Below are positions 20,659 to 31,874 of a DNA stretch of 32,277 bases, piece after piece (within the stretch, counting starts at the first letter, position 1; every line of letters starts with the position of its first letter). The position numbers were made by a program, and so were the translations under genes. Below the pieces are notes generated by a model. The model did not search any database. It had not been told where the DNA came from and was given only the letters and a program-made list of their open reading frames with translations. Source of the stretch: Flammula alnicola (taxonomy: Eukaryota; Basidiomycota; Agaricomycetes; Agaricales; Strophariaceae); NCBI GenBank assembly GCA_015499995.1, contig JADNRV010000461.1, forward strand, positions 1 through 32,277. Reading direction: 5' to 3'.

Positions 20659-22155
20659 TTAGGCGACGTAAAACTTCGAGGATTCCAGAAGGTAGATGGC
20701 CATATAAATACCTGTCGAAATAAGAGAATTCGCTTTCTTGGCGATGATCTGTTGTTCATCCAGGTCGCACACTGGCAAGACAATACACACAGACCGGAGG
20801 AAGACGCAACGGCCTATGCCGGACGAAGTTCCGGGGACAAGTGAGTGATAGTGCGCCATGTCGTTTCTTCGTTGAATCATCGAAAATGTTTGTTGGCTGT
20901 CGATAGAACCCAAATCCAGCTCCTCTAAAAGAGGAAGTATTTCTCCCTTTGCTATTTTTTCGACTGTCGTTACGTAGAGGTAAATGCCGCGCGGCAAATG
21001 CAAAACCCGTAAGTTTTTGAGAGCCAGGAAGTATGCTTCCAAAGAATGGCATGACCTGGCGGGCATCCGCCGGCCGTCATACCTTTGTTTGAAAGGCGGA
21101 TACGGCGAAGGGAAGGGTGGAGGAAGTTCTGTGATTCTCAACACCTGTAACGTTTGGGTCGAATAAAACGATATGTTTATGCACGCAGCCATGATGTTGA
21201 AGTGTTCTTCGTATTGGTCACTGAAGTTGACGATCAAAGTACGAAGGACTGGGAGGCGAAGAACCCGGAATAGACGCTGGTCGAGGCTCGCGTCATGGAG
21301 GTTGAGCTGCAGAGCTTGAAGATATGGCATGTCGACTGCACCCAGCCTAGGTAAGAGAAGGGCGTGCGGCTTTCGTTCAAACGTTATTCGGAAAACACCT
21401 TCAACGAGGGTGTGGGATGTACGACGCGTTATCATGGTGAAAACGTTTGGCGGTATGCTAATAGCGCCTAGATTGAGGGATATCAACTGACTCCATGGCA
21501 GGTTCAAGTCGAAGGGGTGGATCGCGATGGGAATATTATTCAGACAGCGTAGGTAGCAATGGTGAATTCTGGGGAAAGACTGAAATGGTGTTGTATTCAT
21601 TGCGAGTCTTTGGTTCAGGAGGAAAGAAGTAAGGCGAACTGCAAACTCGTCGCTAAAAGCGATGTCCAAAAATTCCACTGAATCGAAGACCCCTCCGCGC
21701 ATGTCCAAAAATGCGTCCATGTCTTCTTGGGTGCAAATAAGGCACCTGAGAGCTCTGATACGGGTGATGTTCGGAAGGATAATAGACCGCATAATACTGA
21801 TCCTGCACCGCCCAAAAATCATGTCCTCGCGTCGAGTCGGCCTTGTGTCGAGTCCAAATAGCGCTACAGGATCACCGACAAAGTCGAGATATAAAAGGTT
21901 GCTTCCGCTTCGTCGTCGGCACACTTCCCAGAGCTGGAGAAGCTTTGAAGTGTCATGGAATGGACCGTAGGAAAATTTAATGCGGTTCCAGTAGGAAGGC
22001 GTAGACACCAGGACACGTCGCCAGTTAGCGCTAACGTGACTAAGGGCGCATCTTGGCTCGGAGGGTGGCGGGGGTAGTACGAGGGGCTCAGACACAGAAT
22101 ATTCGAGGATGCGTCTTATAGCGACATCTGGTAGACTCTGGATGGAAGCGCTCAT
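20659..22155 (-). CDS. F-box protein with LRR-like C-terminal region
   Basis: A single open frame encodes 498 residues from MSASIQSLPDV (22155). The same frame is open to an earlier Met at 22323, which would add 56 proline/serine-rich residues. The F-box sits at residues ~5-60: SLPDVAIRRILEYS, then CALSHVSANWRRVLVSTPSYW, the arrangement of Agaricomycete F-box proteins. The rest has irregular leucine-rich segments (LRCLICTQEDMDAF, LQALQLNLHD, LRVLHLPRGIYL, LLEELDLGSID) fitting a horseshoe-like substrate receptor. F-box proteins recruit substrates to SCF ubiquitin ligases through Skp1; the target is unknown. A gtaagt...ccag pair at 22312-22374 could be a 5'-UTR intron. The last ~15 residues may instead be altered by a small 3' intron (gtattt at ~20710). 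Confidence 0.8.
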   Translation of the reverse strand: MSASIQSLPDVAIRRILEYSVSEPLVLPPPPSEPRCALSHVSANWRRVLVSTPSYWNRIKFSYGPFHDTSKLLQLWEVCRRRSGSNLLYLDFVGDPVALFGLDTRPTRREDMIFGRCRISIMRSIILPNITRIRALRCLICTQEDMDAFLDMRGGVFDSVEFLDIAFSDEFAVRLTSFLLNQRLAMNTTPFQSFPRIHHCYLRCLNNIPIAIHPFDLNLPWSQLISLNLGAISIPPNVFTMITRRTSHTLVEGVFRITFERKPHALLLPRLGAVDMPYLQALQLNLHDASLDQRLFRVLRLPVLRTLIVNFSDQYEEHFNIMAACINISFYSTQTLQVLRITELPPPFPSPYPPFKQRYDGRRMPARSCHSLEAYFLALKNLRVLHLPRGIYLYVTTVEKIAKGEILPLLEELDLGSIDSQQTFSMIQRRNDMAHYHSLVPGTSSGIGRCVFLRSVCIVLPVCDLDEQQIIAKKANSLISTGIYMAIYLLESSKFYVA

Positions 22156-22374
22156 CTCGTTTGGCGGATCCGGGGGGACTTTTATGGCGGGTAAGGTATC
22201 GAATTGCTGGGTGGGTATTGATATTTTTGTTGTTCTTGGAGAATACGATGAACAGAGGTTCGGATAAATGGAGGAAGGATGGACTCGAACGGCGGTGACG
22301 TGTCCTATTTCACTTCTGGACAAAGTGTGTCAGTGTCTTGAGGCAAGGATGGCTCATAAAATATGAACTTACCA

Positions 22375-23100
22375 CAACCAGAGAGCGAAATGAGAGTAGA
22401 CGAAGGAAATATTGTCGTCCCAGAGCGCCGGAGAGAGGAGCAGAGGCGTAGGGGGGGTAGCAAGGAACGAGAAAAAAATCGTCGCCAGGAGGGCCTGTGG
22501 CTGTTTGGTTTAGAAACCTTATTCTGAGGAACTTGTCAGAGAAAAGACCCCCAAATGGTTGCATCCACCCTGCCACTCTTGAAACGGTGAAAACCTGCCC
22601 CAAATATTATTTTTCTCACACACGATGCCCCAAGATGAGCCAATAGTATTCCTTCCCGAGGTATTATAATTGGAGTGCTTCATGGTTTTTATTTACATAA
22701 CCGTGGCCGTGACATGGCGATGGAGCCAAGGTACCTCCCGATCCGCTGCTGAAAATAACGATTCTGCTTGAGAGTTTGAGGTAGTAGGATAGATTCATGG
22801 GTGGACCACTCCAGTAGACTCCAAAGCCTCTCATAGCGGTTTCTGGGTCATTTCTATTGTTTTCTTCCTCTTTGAGTATATTCTTCAAGACTACGAGACC
22901 GCTGGTACATGATAGTATTATCTTATTGTGCGCTTGCTGTTTCTAAATTGTTTCTGAACCGATGACATGACGGAACGCGTCGCGAGGATTCGAAGTGGGT
23001 GGTGGATCATGTGACCTTGCGCATCAGGCGTGCAATTTGAATGTGCAATGTGCAACCACCTTGAGATCGTTCTCATTTAAGTACGCCCCAGCCTACCAAC
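22375..23100. other. Intergenic between divergent F-box and kinase-like genes
   Basis: Probably holds the 5' leader of the F-box gene (to ~22600) and the promoter of the APH gene. Open frames at 22310-22603 and 22664-22888 on the minus strand are not recognised. A ttaagta motif about 30 bp upstream of 23101 could serve as a TATA-like element. Confidence 0.4.
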
Positions 23101-24107
23101 ATGGGACTGTTGTTCTCTTGGTCAGTTTCTACTCGTATGTATCTCTTTAAGGCTGATTCAATTCTACGCTCAGCTCCCCACAGCCCGTAGAACGACAGTC
23201 ATCCATCGATACCCTCACAGATGATGAGGTGTATGCACTGATTCAGGCCAGAAGCAAAGAGAAGACCGTCGGCCTTCCCACTGACTGGAATCCGCTCATT
23301 ATTGACACAGTATGGCGTATCACTCACGACGCCGTCGTCAAACGCACGAACACTCCCACCGAGGCGTTCATCATGTCATATATCTCCTCACACACCTCTA
23401 TTCCTATCCCCAAAATCCGGCGCGTCCTACCTGACACCCACCCCAGAACGACCTGGATCGTCATGGACTATATCGAAGGCGACGTTCTCCAGAGCGCATG
23501 GCGTACAATGAGCTGGTGGAGGCGGCTCTCCATCGTATGGTTCATACGTTGCTACATCCGACAATTGCAGAAAACGACGCTCCCTAATCCCCGCGTACCG
23601 GGCCCATTCGACGCATCTGGCAAGTCCTATCCATGCATCGGATACTACTTCACGGAGGATGGTGCAGGACCTTTCGATTCTTACAGCGAGATGGCAGCTT
23701 GGTTTGACCGCAGGCGGTTTGATACCCAAGTAGCTCAGCATTCAGACTACGGCGTGCTATTGTCGTGTCCCAAGTTCGATACCTCCCATCCTCTTGTGCT
23801 TTGCCACATGGACCTTCACATGCGCAACATTATTGTGGACAGGAATGGCACACCGTGGATTGTGGATTGGGCAAACGCCGGTGCGTTTCCGCCGTGGCTG
23901 GAATATGCACACATGGTGTTATGGGGGAAGGCTGCGCGAGAGGAGACTTGCGCACCCAAGTCATGGATATGGTTCGCGCGTTTTATAATTGGAGATTACG
24001 AACGTTACATGACAGACTATCTGAACAAGTTGGAGTGGGCTTTGCAGCGGCCTGCCCTTGATTTCCCTCTAGACTACTTCGATAAGCTTGGTTTGAAAGT
24101 AGATTAA
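23101..24107 (+). CDS. APH-fold phosphotransferase (aminoglycoside phosphotransferase-like)
   Basis: Exons are 23101-23120 and 23174-24107, giving 954 nt and 317 residues. The first exon encodes MGLLFS; a gtcagt donor joins it in phase to the long exon. The protein-kinase-like APH fold is shown by a putative ATP-binding Lys (~63, VVKRTNT), hinge-like WIVMDYIEGDVL, the catalytic loop HMDLHMRNIIVD (Asp ~220, Asn ~225) and the metal-binding IVDWANAG Asp (~238). Fungal members are numerous and act on unknown small molecules or proteins; no antibiotic-resistance role should be assumed. The gene looks intact. The first exon is short, and an alternative start at the internal Met (23229) would remove 25 residues. 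Confidence 0.85.
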
Positions 24108-26040
24108 TGTTATGTAAGTTGAGCCTAGCCCGGTGACCGTTCTCTCCCTCGATGACACCTCATAGAGGGAAGTTCTGGGAACGGTTACAGGTGAACGAGT
24201 TTGCGAACTCAAGATGTAATCAACGATAAGACAACGGTACTGGTGCAGGCTCGGTGACGAAGGAGAGGAGTTTCAATGGAAAGGAATTGGGAAGTCGAAA
24301 CGGGGCGTACTGGGACGATCTAAATGATGGCGATCGAGTACTAAGAGTGTGTAAAGGGTTCGAATTCTGCATAGCGTCGGTGAAAGATACCAGCGACCGC
24401 ATCAGTCGAATCAATCCTTGATTGCCTCTTGCCATCGCGTGCGATGCTATACGCGTGGCGTGCTCGACGCGACGCGCGTATCCGAGCCCTTCCCTCCCAG
24501 AGTCCGGCCTGATTGGACTGCTCCACCGGGGTTCATCGACTTTATTGCCAAGATGACACTGCTGAGCCTGGTCCATGGTGGGAACGCAGTCCGCTGTGAT
24601 TACATAGCGAAGTATGGAAGCTTATAATATCGCTCTGTTCACGTCCACAGTGGAGGATCAGCGTGAGTATTGGTCGAGTTCAGAAATCATGTCGCGTCTA
24701 ATGGCCCCAGCAGGTCCGCATCCACTTGGTGTCTTCTTACTCGCAATGTTCCAAATCCTAGTCGCCCTCGGCTTTCAAAGAAGCCGCTGGGAAGTTGGAT
24801 ACTTCCACTCGAGAGCTTTTGGAACACTCCGTTCGTCGTGCGGTTTGTGGGACGGCGAATGCGGCTGCACAGTCAGCTGCGATGCCTCAAATTGCGCTGA
24901 GGTCTTTCTAATCATCTGTCTATTTATTTGGATTGTTTTTAGTAAGGGATACCATTGAGACCACTTTCTCGCCAGATCAATCTTGACTCGATGGTGCCTG
25001 GCCGTGCACCTGCACGCAACACAATGGTTGAGTGGCCTACTTGAATGGTTTCTCTGTTCTGGACCTCGTAAGTTAATAACCTCGATAATACAAGCGCGAT
25101 TCAGGATTGAAACTATGTACAGATGTACGATATCCATTGTTCTCCTATTTGGATTTCGATATCCTTGGCAGAGCGACTGCGGACGCTTACAAACTTTCTT
25201 GCAACACCAGACCTCGGTGGACATTCCTCCATCGCGACGAAGGGACTCTCTCCGGCCACAAAACTACCTTATTCTGTGAGGGGCAACTAGAAATCGCCAT
25301 GCATCCCTCAGGTGGCACCTGCTTATCTTGATATCGCCTTTAAGGAACGATGGACCCAAGCACAGACTGTGATTACCGAGTTGGGGATAGAGGGAAGTGA
25401 CCGGTGAGATATGAAGACAAATATGACGACCGTTACCGGTCAGAATTCAATTGAATGCATGACTCGTATTTTGCGCGCCACTACAGGCCACTCTAATCAT
25501 GAGGCTCGGACAATAAATTCAGGGACACAGAAAAAGTTCCACATCTTTTCTGACCACACATTTACTGATCGGCGTCGCCGCTGGGTTCGAATTATACAAT
25601 AGATTAGTAGATTAGAATTTGAAGAGAGCGTGCACGATTTAGGAGGCACAAATTGTACTCATGTACATAGATCGGCATTGAGCAAACCCTATCACGACCG
25701 GATGTCGCATATTACTGTGTGATCCATCAAATTCAACGGACAAGTCCAGCTTGGGCCAGCTAAGCGGCTGATTTTCTCCCTCGGCGATGCCTACGAGGTG
25801 AAGTGGAGTGGCACTAATATGGCCTTATCCTCACAACAACGAAATGTGGTGGCCTACTTAGATGTTAACGTTAACAACAGCATCTAGTCATCTCCCGTTA
25901 TTTATGTGCCCGTTCAAATTAAATCAGAATGGGCCTCCTCAGAGGGATTTGAGGGAACGATTCCCACGCGTCGGTAGATGTTTAAGACGCTAAGATTACG
26001 TCATCGGGCGCTTATTATATGCCAATCTTAATTTGCAACA
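24108..26040. other. Long gene-poor stretch with coding-like debris
   Basis: No gene could be modelled. Several 60-115-residue frames (24418-24627, 24614-24958, 24983-25331) lie end to end on the plus strand and show mildly protein-like composition, for example DILGRATADAYKLSCNTRPR, with possible short introns between them. They are not recognised and contain stops, so they may be a decayed gene. A perfect gttaacgttaac palindrome is at about 25863-25874. The rest appears featureless. Confidence 0.4.
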
Positions 26041-26232
26041 CACTGCTGCGGCCGGAATATTTTGACGGGGGGTCAAAATGTGACAGCAGGTTGTTAAGAT
26101 TTTGCGCATATTTTGCCGCTATATTTTGCCTTCACTTAAGGTGGAATACATGACTGCAAAATGTGAGGGCAAAATTCAAACAACTTGCCGCGCATTTTGA
26201 CCTCCCGGCAAAATAGTCTGGGCACAGCAGTG
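26041..26232. mobile_element. 192-bp CACTA-like MITE
   Basis: Inverted repeats of ~75 bp start CACTGCTG at both ends. Left (26041 on) and right (26232 backwards) share cactgctg, attttg(a/c)cgggrgg, tcaaaatg, gttgtt and attttgc blocks at roughly 80% identity. A 3-bp direct repeat aca flanks it (26038-26040, 26233-26235). A CACTG start, long inverted ends and a 3-bp target duplication fit a non-autonomous CACTA/EnSpm-group element. It encodes nothing. Its ends differ from those of the 7-kb element at 3737-10698, so a different transposase would move it. Confidence 0.65.
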
Positions 26233-27088
26233 ACAGTGTGCCAGCTGTCCGAAGACAGAAAGGTTAGGTGCTCACATAGATTATTATATATACAATTTAG
26301 TCTGCAATGAGAGACCAGATGTCCTTATCATCATTTTTGATCTTCGCCACGCCCGCGGTATTCTCCCGGAGTGGCAACATATGACTCAGAATGACAGTAC
26401 GGCTTTCCACGGATTCGCTCTATAGCAAAGGCTGTGAAGACTTGCCACTTACTTGTGCAATTAAATTAAGCGGATTCACTTCTGCAGGTACTGCTTGAAC
26501 TGAAAAGGCCGTCTAGATTTGCTTGGCAAGCTGCTCCATATAGTCCAGATCAGGCCCCTTGCATGAAGCGCACCCAAAGGTAGCCTGTCTGAGTAGATTT
26601 CTTCATTTTAGAAGCATCAATTATCAGTGAGCGCTGAGAAATTAATCTCTCTCGATCAGTCGAACTCTGAGCTGACACTAATCACTGCACGTCAGCCGGG
26701 ATTGGACTCATATTCACCACATGTATGTGCCATGGTTAAAAGTCCTTCCGTGTCGTCCATATTTTCTACACAAGGTCTTGTCCGCGAAGCCCTTAGAAAT
26801 GCTTTAGATCGCACGAGGCATTCCACAGTTGCGGGAAGCTCAGACAGTGATTATCGCGATCAGCTTTCTTTCGTCAATCTTCGTCAATTCTGATTCTAAA
26901 TCGGTGTCTGAATAGCCTCGAAGGCTTCCCATTGCGGTCGCTATCACGTGTCTTTCAGGGGTGTTTAAATACCATGTCTGTCTACGTAGTGACTCGAAAT
27001 GTCGTTCATAATTATTCGACGGGGTTATTTGATGGTTCGGCAACACTCATCAGTAATGTTAAATTAAGGTTTCTGTCTCTCTCTGGAG
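26233..27088. other. Coding-like debris, no intact gene
   Basis: On the minus strand (26590 to 26290), blocks such as CKGPDLDYMEQLAKQI and VILSHMLPLRENTAGVAKIK read like protein but are broken by stops and frame changes; no family was recognised. On the plus strand, 26627-26893 encodes 88 residues that are also unrecognised. These are best read as relics. Confidence 0.35.
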
Positions 27089-27095
27089 TATAAAG
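27089..27095 (+). promoter_or_regulatory. TATA box of the small gene at 27184
   Basis: TATAAAG 95 bp upstream of the ATG, followed by a C/T-rich leader. The spacing is normal for fungal genes and supports the downstream gene model. Confidence 0.5.
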
Positions 27096-27183
27096 CCGGC
27101 GCTGTGCCTCACAGAACACTTGCTGACTGTTCTACCCTCCTAGCTCTGTACTATCTCCTGATAGACACCTCGCAGATTCGCCG

Positions 27184-27727
27184 ATGAGTACTTACACCGC
27201 ACAAGAGAAACGCGCAATTATATGGCGTTCGCTCCAACAAGCTGGAGACGACATGTTAAAGGGGTACATATGCTTCGCATTTTCTCCCCTCGTTCTTTTG
27301 CACCTCGCTCAATATTCTGAATCAGACTACTCGCCTGTCCTGCGGATGAATATTGGCAAGATCTCTCTGGCAACCAAGTACGACAAAACATGGTTTATGG
27401 CTCTGCCTGTGATCAAATCGAAATCAAGTGGGATCCTAAAGGGACGCAAGGCTCCCAAGAATGGCATATCAGTATGCACCAGTTGATTCGTCTCTCGCAG
27501 GCCGAGCTCTCCAAGGCAATTGTGGGTCCTAGTTTTTCATTGGGCTTCCTTATTATAAATGGCAATTACATCATAACGTCTAGGTTACCCGCAAGGCGTT
27601 GGGTTCTCCTTCCGGTTCTGTACATGGCGGTTCACCTACAGGCCGCCCCGTCTATGTTCATGAGAGACTCAGGCGTCGAGTGGACACACCTCCAGGCTCA
27701 TATTATATTCCAGACATGAGCCTTTAA
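27184..27727 (+). CDS. Unrecognised 139-residue protein, three exons
   Basis: Exons are 27184-27263, 27326-27521 and 27584-27727. They total 420 nt, and both introns are 62 nt with in-phase borders (gtacat...tcag; gtgggt...ctag). The product starts MSTYTAQEKRAIIWRSLQQA and includes GLLACPADEYWQDLSGNQV and EWHISMHQLIRLSQAELSK. It ends in a G/S/P- and R-rich tail (GSPSGSVHGGSPTGRP, ERLRRRVDTPPGSYYIPDMS). There is no signal peptide or membrane segment. I do not recognise the family. The TATA box upstream and the exact phase arithmetic support a real gene, although the second donor is not a strong consensus. Confidence 0.55.
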
Positions 27728-28269
27728 TGTTTTTCTGCTTTAGCCCTTCCAGTAGCGCGTTATATTGTTGCTTGAACGCGATGTAATTCACGTATTCCCT
27801 GGGTTTCTGTCCCTGAAACGAAGCCGTGTTGATATCGCCACTGCCGTTCTTATCAAACACGTTACTTGTCAACACTGTTATTTTCGAATAGATTGCGAAT
27901 TTGCGACGAGCGCCATTCATTTCTACGCATTACAATTTGCATGTACTCGAGTACTTGAATAGTAAATACCGTATCTGATTCCCTGTTTTCTCAATGTTTT
28001 CTCGAAAGTCTCTCTGTCGAATCTCAGTACTTAGATCAACCAGTTTGAGATCAGCGATACATGCTACATAGCCTGCATTCCACAGAGAAACATTAGCCCA
28101 GAACTCACAAGCCCTGTAGGTCCTGCGCGTGGCACCTTGCGAGACTAGGGGGAAAACTTGACCAAGTCAACCAAACTCGGAGTTTCAAATCATTTCAATG
28201 ACCGCAGGTTTGCCACTGGATATTTGTTGACAAGCAACGCTCAAGTGCTCACCAAAGTGGTACCCACTC
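27728..28269. other. Intergenic, no gene seen
   Basis: Open frames on both strands near 27669-27962 are mutually overlapping shadows without protein character. Nothing regulatory is clear. Confidence 0.4.
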
Positions 28270-28830
28270 ATGGCAGAAGTGCGGCTTACCGAACTCACAG
28301 TCGATAGTTCTCCCTCCCTCGATAGTGACATTGCTCCTGGGCTTGATAAAGATAGCCCAGAGTACAAAGCTTACTACCAGCAGCGTTTCAAGGCAGCTGC
28401 GTACCAACAGATAGCACAGATGATCGAGAGGTATGATTCGTTCCTTTTCATGCGGAACCTTCTAAAACGGTATCGCAGCGATCCAACTTGCGAAGTGATC
28501 CGCTATTGGTTGTCCTGGGATGAGGCGAAGCGAGCAACCGCTATGGAATATTTCACGCGCAATCTCAAGTTCAAAAAGAAATCGATTTGGACGACACGGA
28601 ATTGGTTGACAGAAGGGCCGAGTCTGCGGTCATTTGTACAATTGTAAGTCCATAATGCTCATTTTTCTAGGGTACAGTTTGTCGTAGTAACTTCTAAACC
28701 ACAGGTTACGGTCGCTTGGCCAGAAATGCAGAAGGACGCATTGAAGGACTACGGGAAACTTCGAAAACCCAACCTTCTCCGGACAGCCCTTCAAACGTCG
28801 TCGAGCCTCAAGGGTGGGCCAATGCCATGA
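28270..28830 (+). CDS. Unrecognised small protein, exon structure unresolved
   Basis: From the ATG at 28270 (MAEVRLTELTVDSSPSLDSD) a frame runs 125 residues to a stop at 28645-28647. A 48-nt in-frame intron (28433-28480, gtatga...gcag) is possible. The downstream half also reads convincingly in another frame: KEIDLDDTELVDRRAESAV, then a gtaagt...ccacag intron and VTVAWPEMQKDALKDYGKLR, ending at 28830. I could not find a consensus splice pair that joins the two frames near 28500-28575. Either an unusual intron, a frameshift or two alternative ends exist. The N-terminal half (EYKAYYQQRFKAAAYQQIAQ) is helical. No known family was recognised. Confidence 0.45.
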
Positions 28831-29966
28831 TAGGCATCTGATCCTGAGAACAACTGTTGCTGAGTGAAAAACATTGTCATTACTTTCCTTTTGTTCGATC
28901 CGCAGCCACTTTGTGATGTCCGTTGTCGATTTTCAACTGAACACCGTCTATACTGACCCATGTAGGATACTAGTATAATTACTACTAGTATTTTTATGTC
29001 TTGATGATATTTCGTTTGTTAACCTTCACGATTGAGATCCCTTTACACCAATATCAGAGACTGGAGTATAGATTTCTCACTACCATAACTGATGCTCGCT
29101 CAAATCCTGAATCCTTTAGGCAAATCTTCAGGGCGAGCTGAGGAGTCCTAGAGAATCACCACGTGCAACGGCATTATTTTTGTGGATTCTGGAACGCTGT
29201 TCTCCAACCAGCGCACTAACACCAGGCACAGTTGGACGAACACAGACGATAAGAATTGTTCATATGACCAATCATTAATCAGATATGATCAATACCCTTA
29301 CCCCACCTGGGTCGAGTGGCAAGTCCGCGAGTCAGAAAATCGATGCAACCATGGACCTGGTCATTGTAAAGCCGGAGCTTCTTCTGCAACATAATCTGTC
29401 ATGCCGCTGGGACAAATCGTGCAGAAGTCCAATGGGAAACGCGTCGAGGGAGCGCCGTGAGGCGTAGCGGAATATCATACGGACCGACTAAGGTACAGCC
29501 CTTCTACAACCTATTCCGCATTCCCCTCACCAACAAGTCAACAAAGGCCATTTAACACCTTTCCGCACTCGGAAATGGACGTCCACGCCGCCATCAAATG
29601 ACAGCCACTTCCCTTGAGGGAGCTGGGCTGGATTGGCAGGCAATAGTTGTAGTTCGATGTTCTCCAAGAGAATTTAAAAACGTACCCCAAATGTTTGCTG
29701 CACCTGCGAAATCGTTACCTTCGAGGTCCGCTGGACGAGGGTTATGATATATGCAACAACAGCGTCCGGTTTTTGAGATTCGCAGTTCGTTGGCTTGGTT
29801 GCCACCGAGAGCAAGCTGCAGTATGCCTTGTAACTGGTCCCTCGAGAACTTCAAATCCACGCATTCCGTCCTATCCATCGATTGATGGACTCTGTTTAGG
29901 ATATACTGGCGGGGGTAGTCGACAGCGAGAAAGCCGAGACACGGCAGTGCGGTGGGCATGTAGTCA
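28831..29966. other. Gene-poor spacer
   Basis: Nothing is firmly coding. The palindromic tract atactagtat...actagtat near 28968-28992 is AT-rich and could form a small hairpin. A minus-strand frame at 29594-30037 (for example DYPRQYILNRVHQSM) continues antisense-adjacent to the 3' end of the next gene but overlaps its coding region in another frame, so it is doubtful as a gene. Confidence 0.4.
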
Positions 29967-31874
29967 TTACATGTAGTCCTCTTCGTCCATGTCGTCGAAG
30001 GGCCAGTGCGCCGCGACCCGAGCCCGTTCCTCCTCATCCTCGATCGCCGTCAATCCATGCTCCTTCATCTTCTCGCTGCGTGCCATGGCCTCCTCGTAGT
30101 GCTCGGCGGGCACCCAGTCCTCCGGCCCGACGCCGATCATGTCCCGCCACACCTCTAGATACCTGTCCACTTCTCTCTGTGCTGCTTCCAGCTCCATCGT
30201 CTCGCATACGTCATCGGGGTCGAACACGACAGGACACGGCGAGCATGCCCCCGTGAGCCTCTCCCAGTTCTCCGTTGCTTGTATCAGCGCAACCTTCAGC
30301 TCGAGAGTTTCGCCCTCCCACGGGGCACGGGCGTGACGGAAAAGGCGGCGGCGGAGCATGCCTACGGGGTCCGTCAATGCCGCGTAATGAAGCATGTTGT
30401 ACTTCTCCGTGTTGTTGACGTAGTGATAATGGACTAAGCGGCGACGGTAGAGTTCCATCTCTCTTCTTTGCTGGGTTTCGTCCAAGTCGTCCAACTTCTC
30501 CGGCATCAAAGGCGGCGTCATAGATTGCCAGCCAACATCGTCATAGTTCTGCAGCCATTGGGGTATACCGGCATGGAGAGACAGGGGTAGGATCGAGGTG
30601 TGTTGCCAGTCGATCAGGCCGACGACGACGTACGAGCTAGAGTCGGGCGACCAAGAAACGATGATATTGCTCGGCTGGAGGTCGGGATGGCGGATGCAGA
30701 AATGATCGAGGGTCGGGTCCCTGGCGACCAGGGACGACGCGATGCGGAGATAGCGGTCCAGGTTCTCGATGTGATCTGACGGCTGCTGCTCCTGGTACTT
30801 GTAAGCGTCCCTCCTTGCGCGCTGGAGCGGCAACAGCGGTCGACCGAACCGCCGTAAGTGAGCTCGTTCCTTTTCGGCACCTCTTACGAGGGCTGCTTCG
30901 GCACTTGCGTCTATAGTTATCAGTTAGTTTAATGGATTAATAATAATAAAAAGGCAGGGAGCGGCCTACATGGTCCTCGATCTACCTCGAGCTGCGATCT
31001 CCTGCCATACCATAGAGGCAGACTTGTCTCTGGACCGACGCAGAAACGCTTGTCCTTGAGCGCCACGCCCGGCCTAGTAGGCCCAAAGGCGCTCCCGGCT
31101 ACATTTACCAGGTCTTCGATAAAGTACAGGCTTCCGCCAGCCGGGAAAGCTATCGACATCATCTTCGACTCCAGTTCAGCAAGTTGTCGTAGGATGGAAA
31201 TGATGTCCCCCTCCCCCAGGTCAGATAATACGTCGCCTAAACTGGTGCCTTCTACAAATTGCATGAAGATATACTCGGTACCTGCCGCATTGTCCGGCGT
31301 AGGCGAGTATCCGTATACCTCCGGTGTAGGCAGCCCAACAGAACGGAGAAAGGCCAGAGTAGCCACCTCACTAGCGACAGCGAAGTACTTAGGAGTCGTA
31401 GCCGGGTACGGGATACGCGCCACCATTCGGAAGCCACCGCGCATGGTAATGAGGAAGGTGCGGTTGAACCCACCCTCGGCCAGTTTTTCCAGGTGGTCGA
31501 TATCATCAGGACTACGCTTGACGGACTCCGCTGCAAGTCGACGTAGCCCATCGACGTTGAAGACAAGTCTGCGCTCTGCGTGGCGAAGCTTATCGTTAAC
31601 GCTGAACATAATAGATTACGGATTAGACATATACCCCATAAAATAACATGTATGAGACTTACATCCACCGCCCTGACGTATATTCAAAAAGGTCGCTACG
31701 AGATTGCGCCATGATGGAGAACGCACGACGTGGCAAGCAACTGGTCGGAGTGGCGATGGGGCTCGACCAGGAAACGTGAAATGAACGCGGTGAGGAGCGA
31801 GGACGGCGCAGAGACAGCGAGATTGGAACTGCCGGTAAGTCGAAGATGAGCCTCGCGCTCCGAAGACAGGACAT
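29967..31874 (-). CDS. AIM9-like mitochondrial phosphotransferase-family protein
   Basis: Exons are 31874-31663, 31601-30970 and 30910-29967, giving 1788 nt and 595 residues with all phases agreeing. Residues 1-55 are rich in Arg and Ser with hydrophobic spacing (MSCLRSARLIFDLPAVPISL), fitting a mitochondrial presequence. The family block FEYTSGRW precedes the first intron. Then come LAEGGFNRTFLITM, RIPYPATTPKYFAVASEVAT, GTEYIFMQFVEGTSLGDV and DKRFCVGPETSLPLWYGRR. The kinase-like core has the catalytic loop RHPDLQPSNIIV (Asp ~358, Asn ~363) and the metal-binding GLIDWQHTS Asp (~382). Length and motifs match fungal 'altered inheritance of mitochondria 9' proteins, APH superfamily; the biochemical substrate is unknown. 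The start is chosen at the Met preceding the presequence; the frame is open further upstream. Confidence 0.88.

Noticed and set aside
22310..22603. Minus-strand 97-residue frame upstream of the F-box gene
   Set aside because: It runs through a probable 5'-UTR intron, shows no family signature and does not join the F-box frame.
29594..30037. Minus-strand 147-residue open frame
   Set aside because: Its 5' part overlaps the 3' coding end of the AIM9-like gene in another frame, and no family was recognised.
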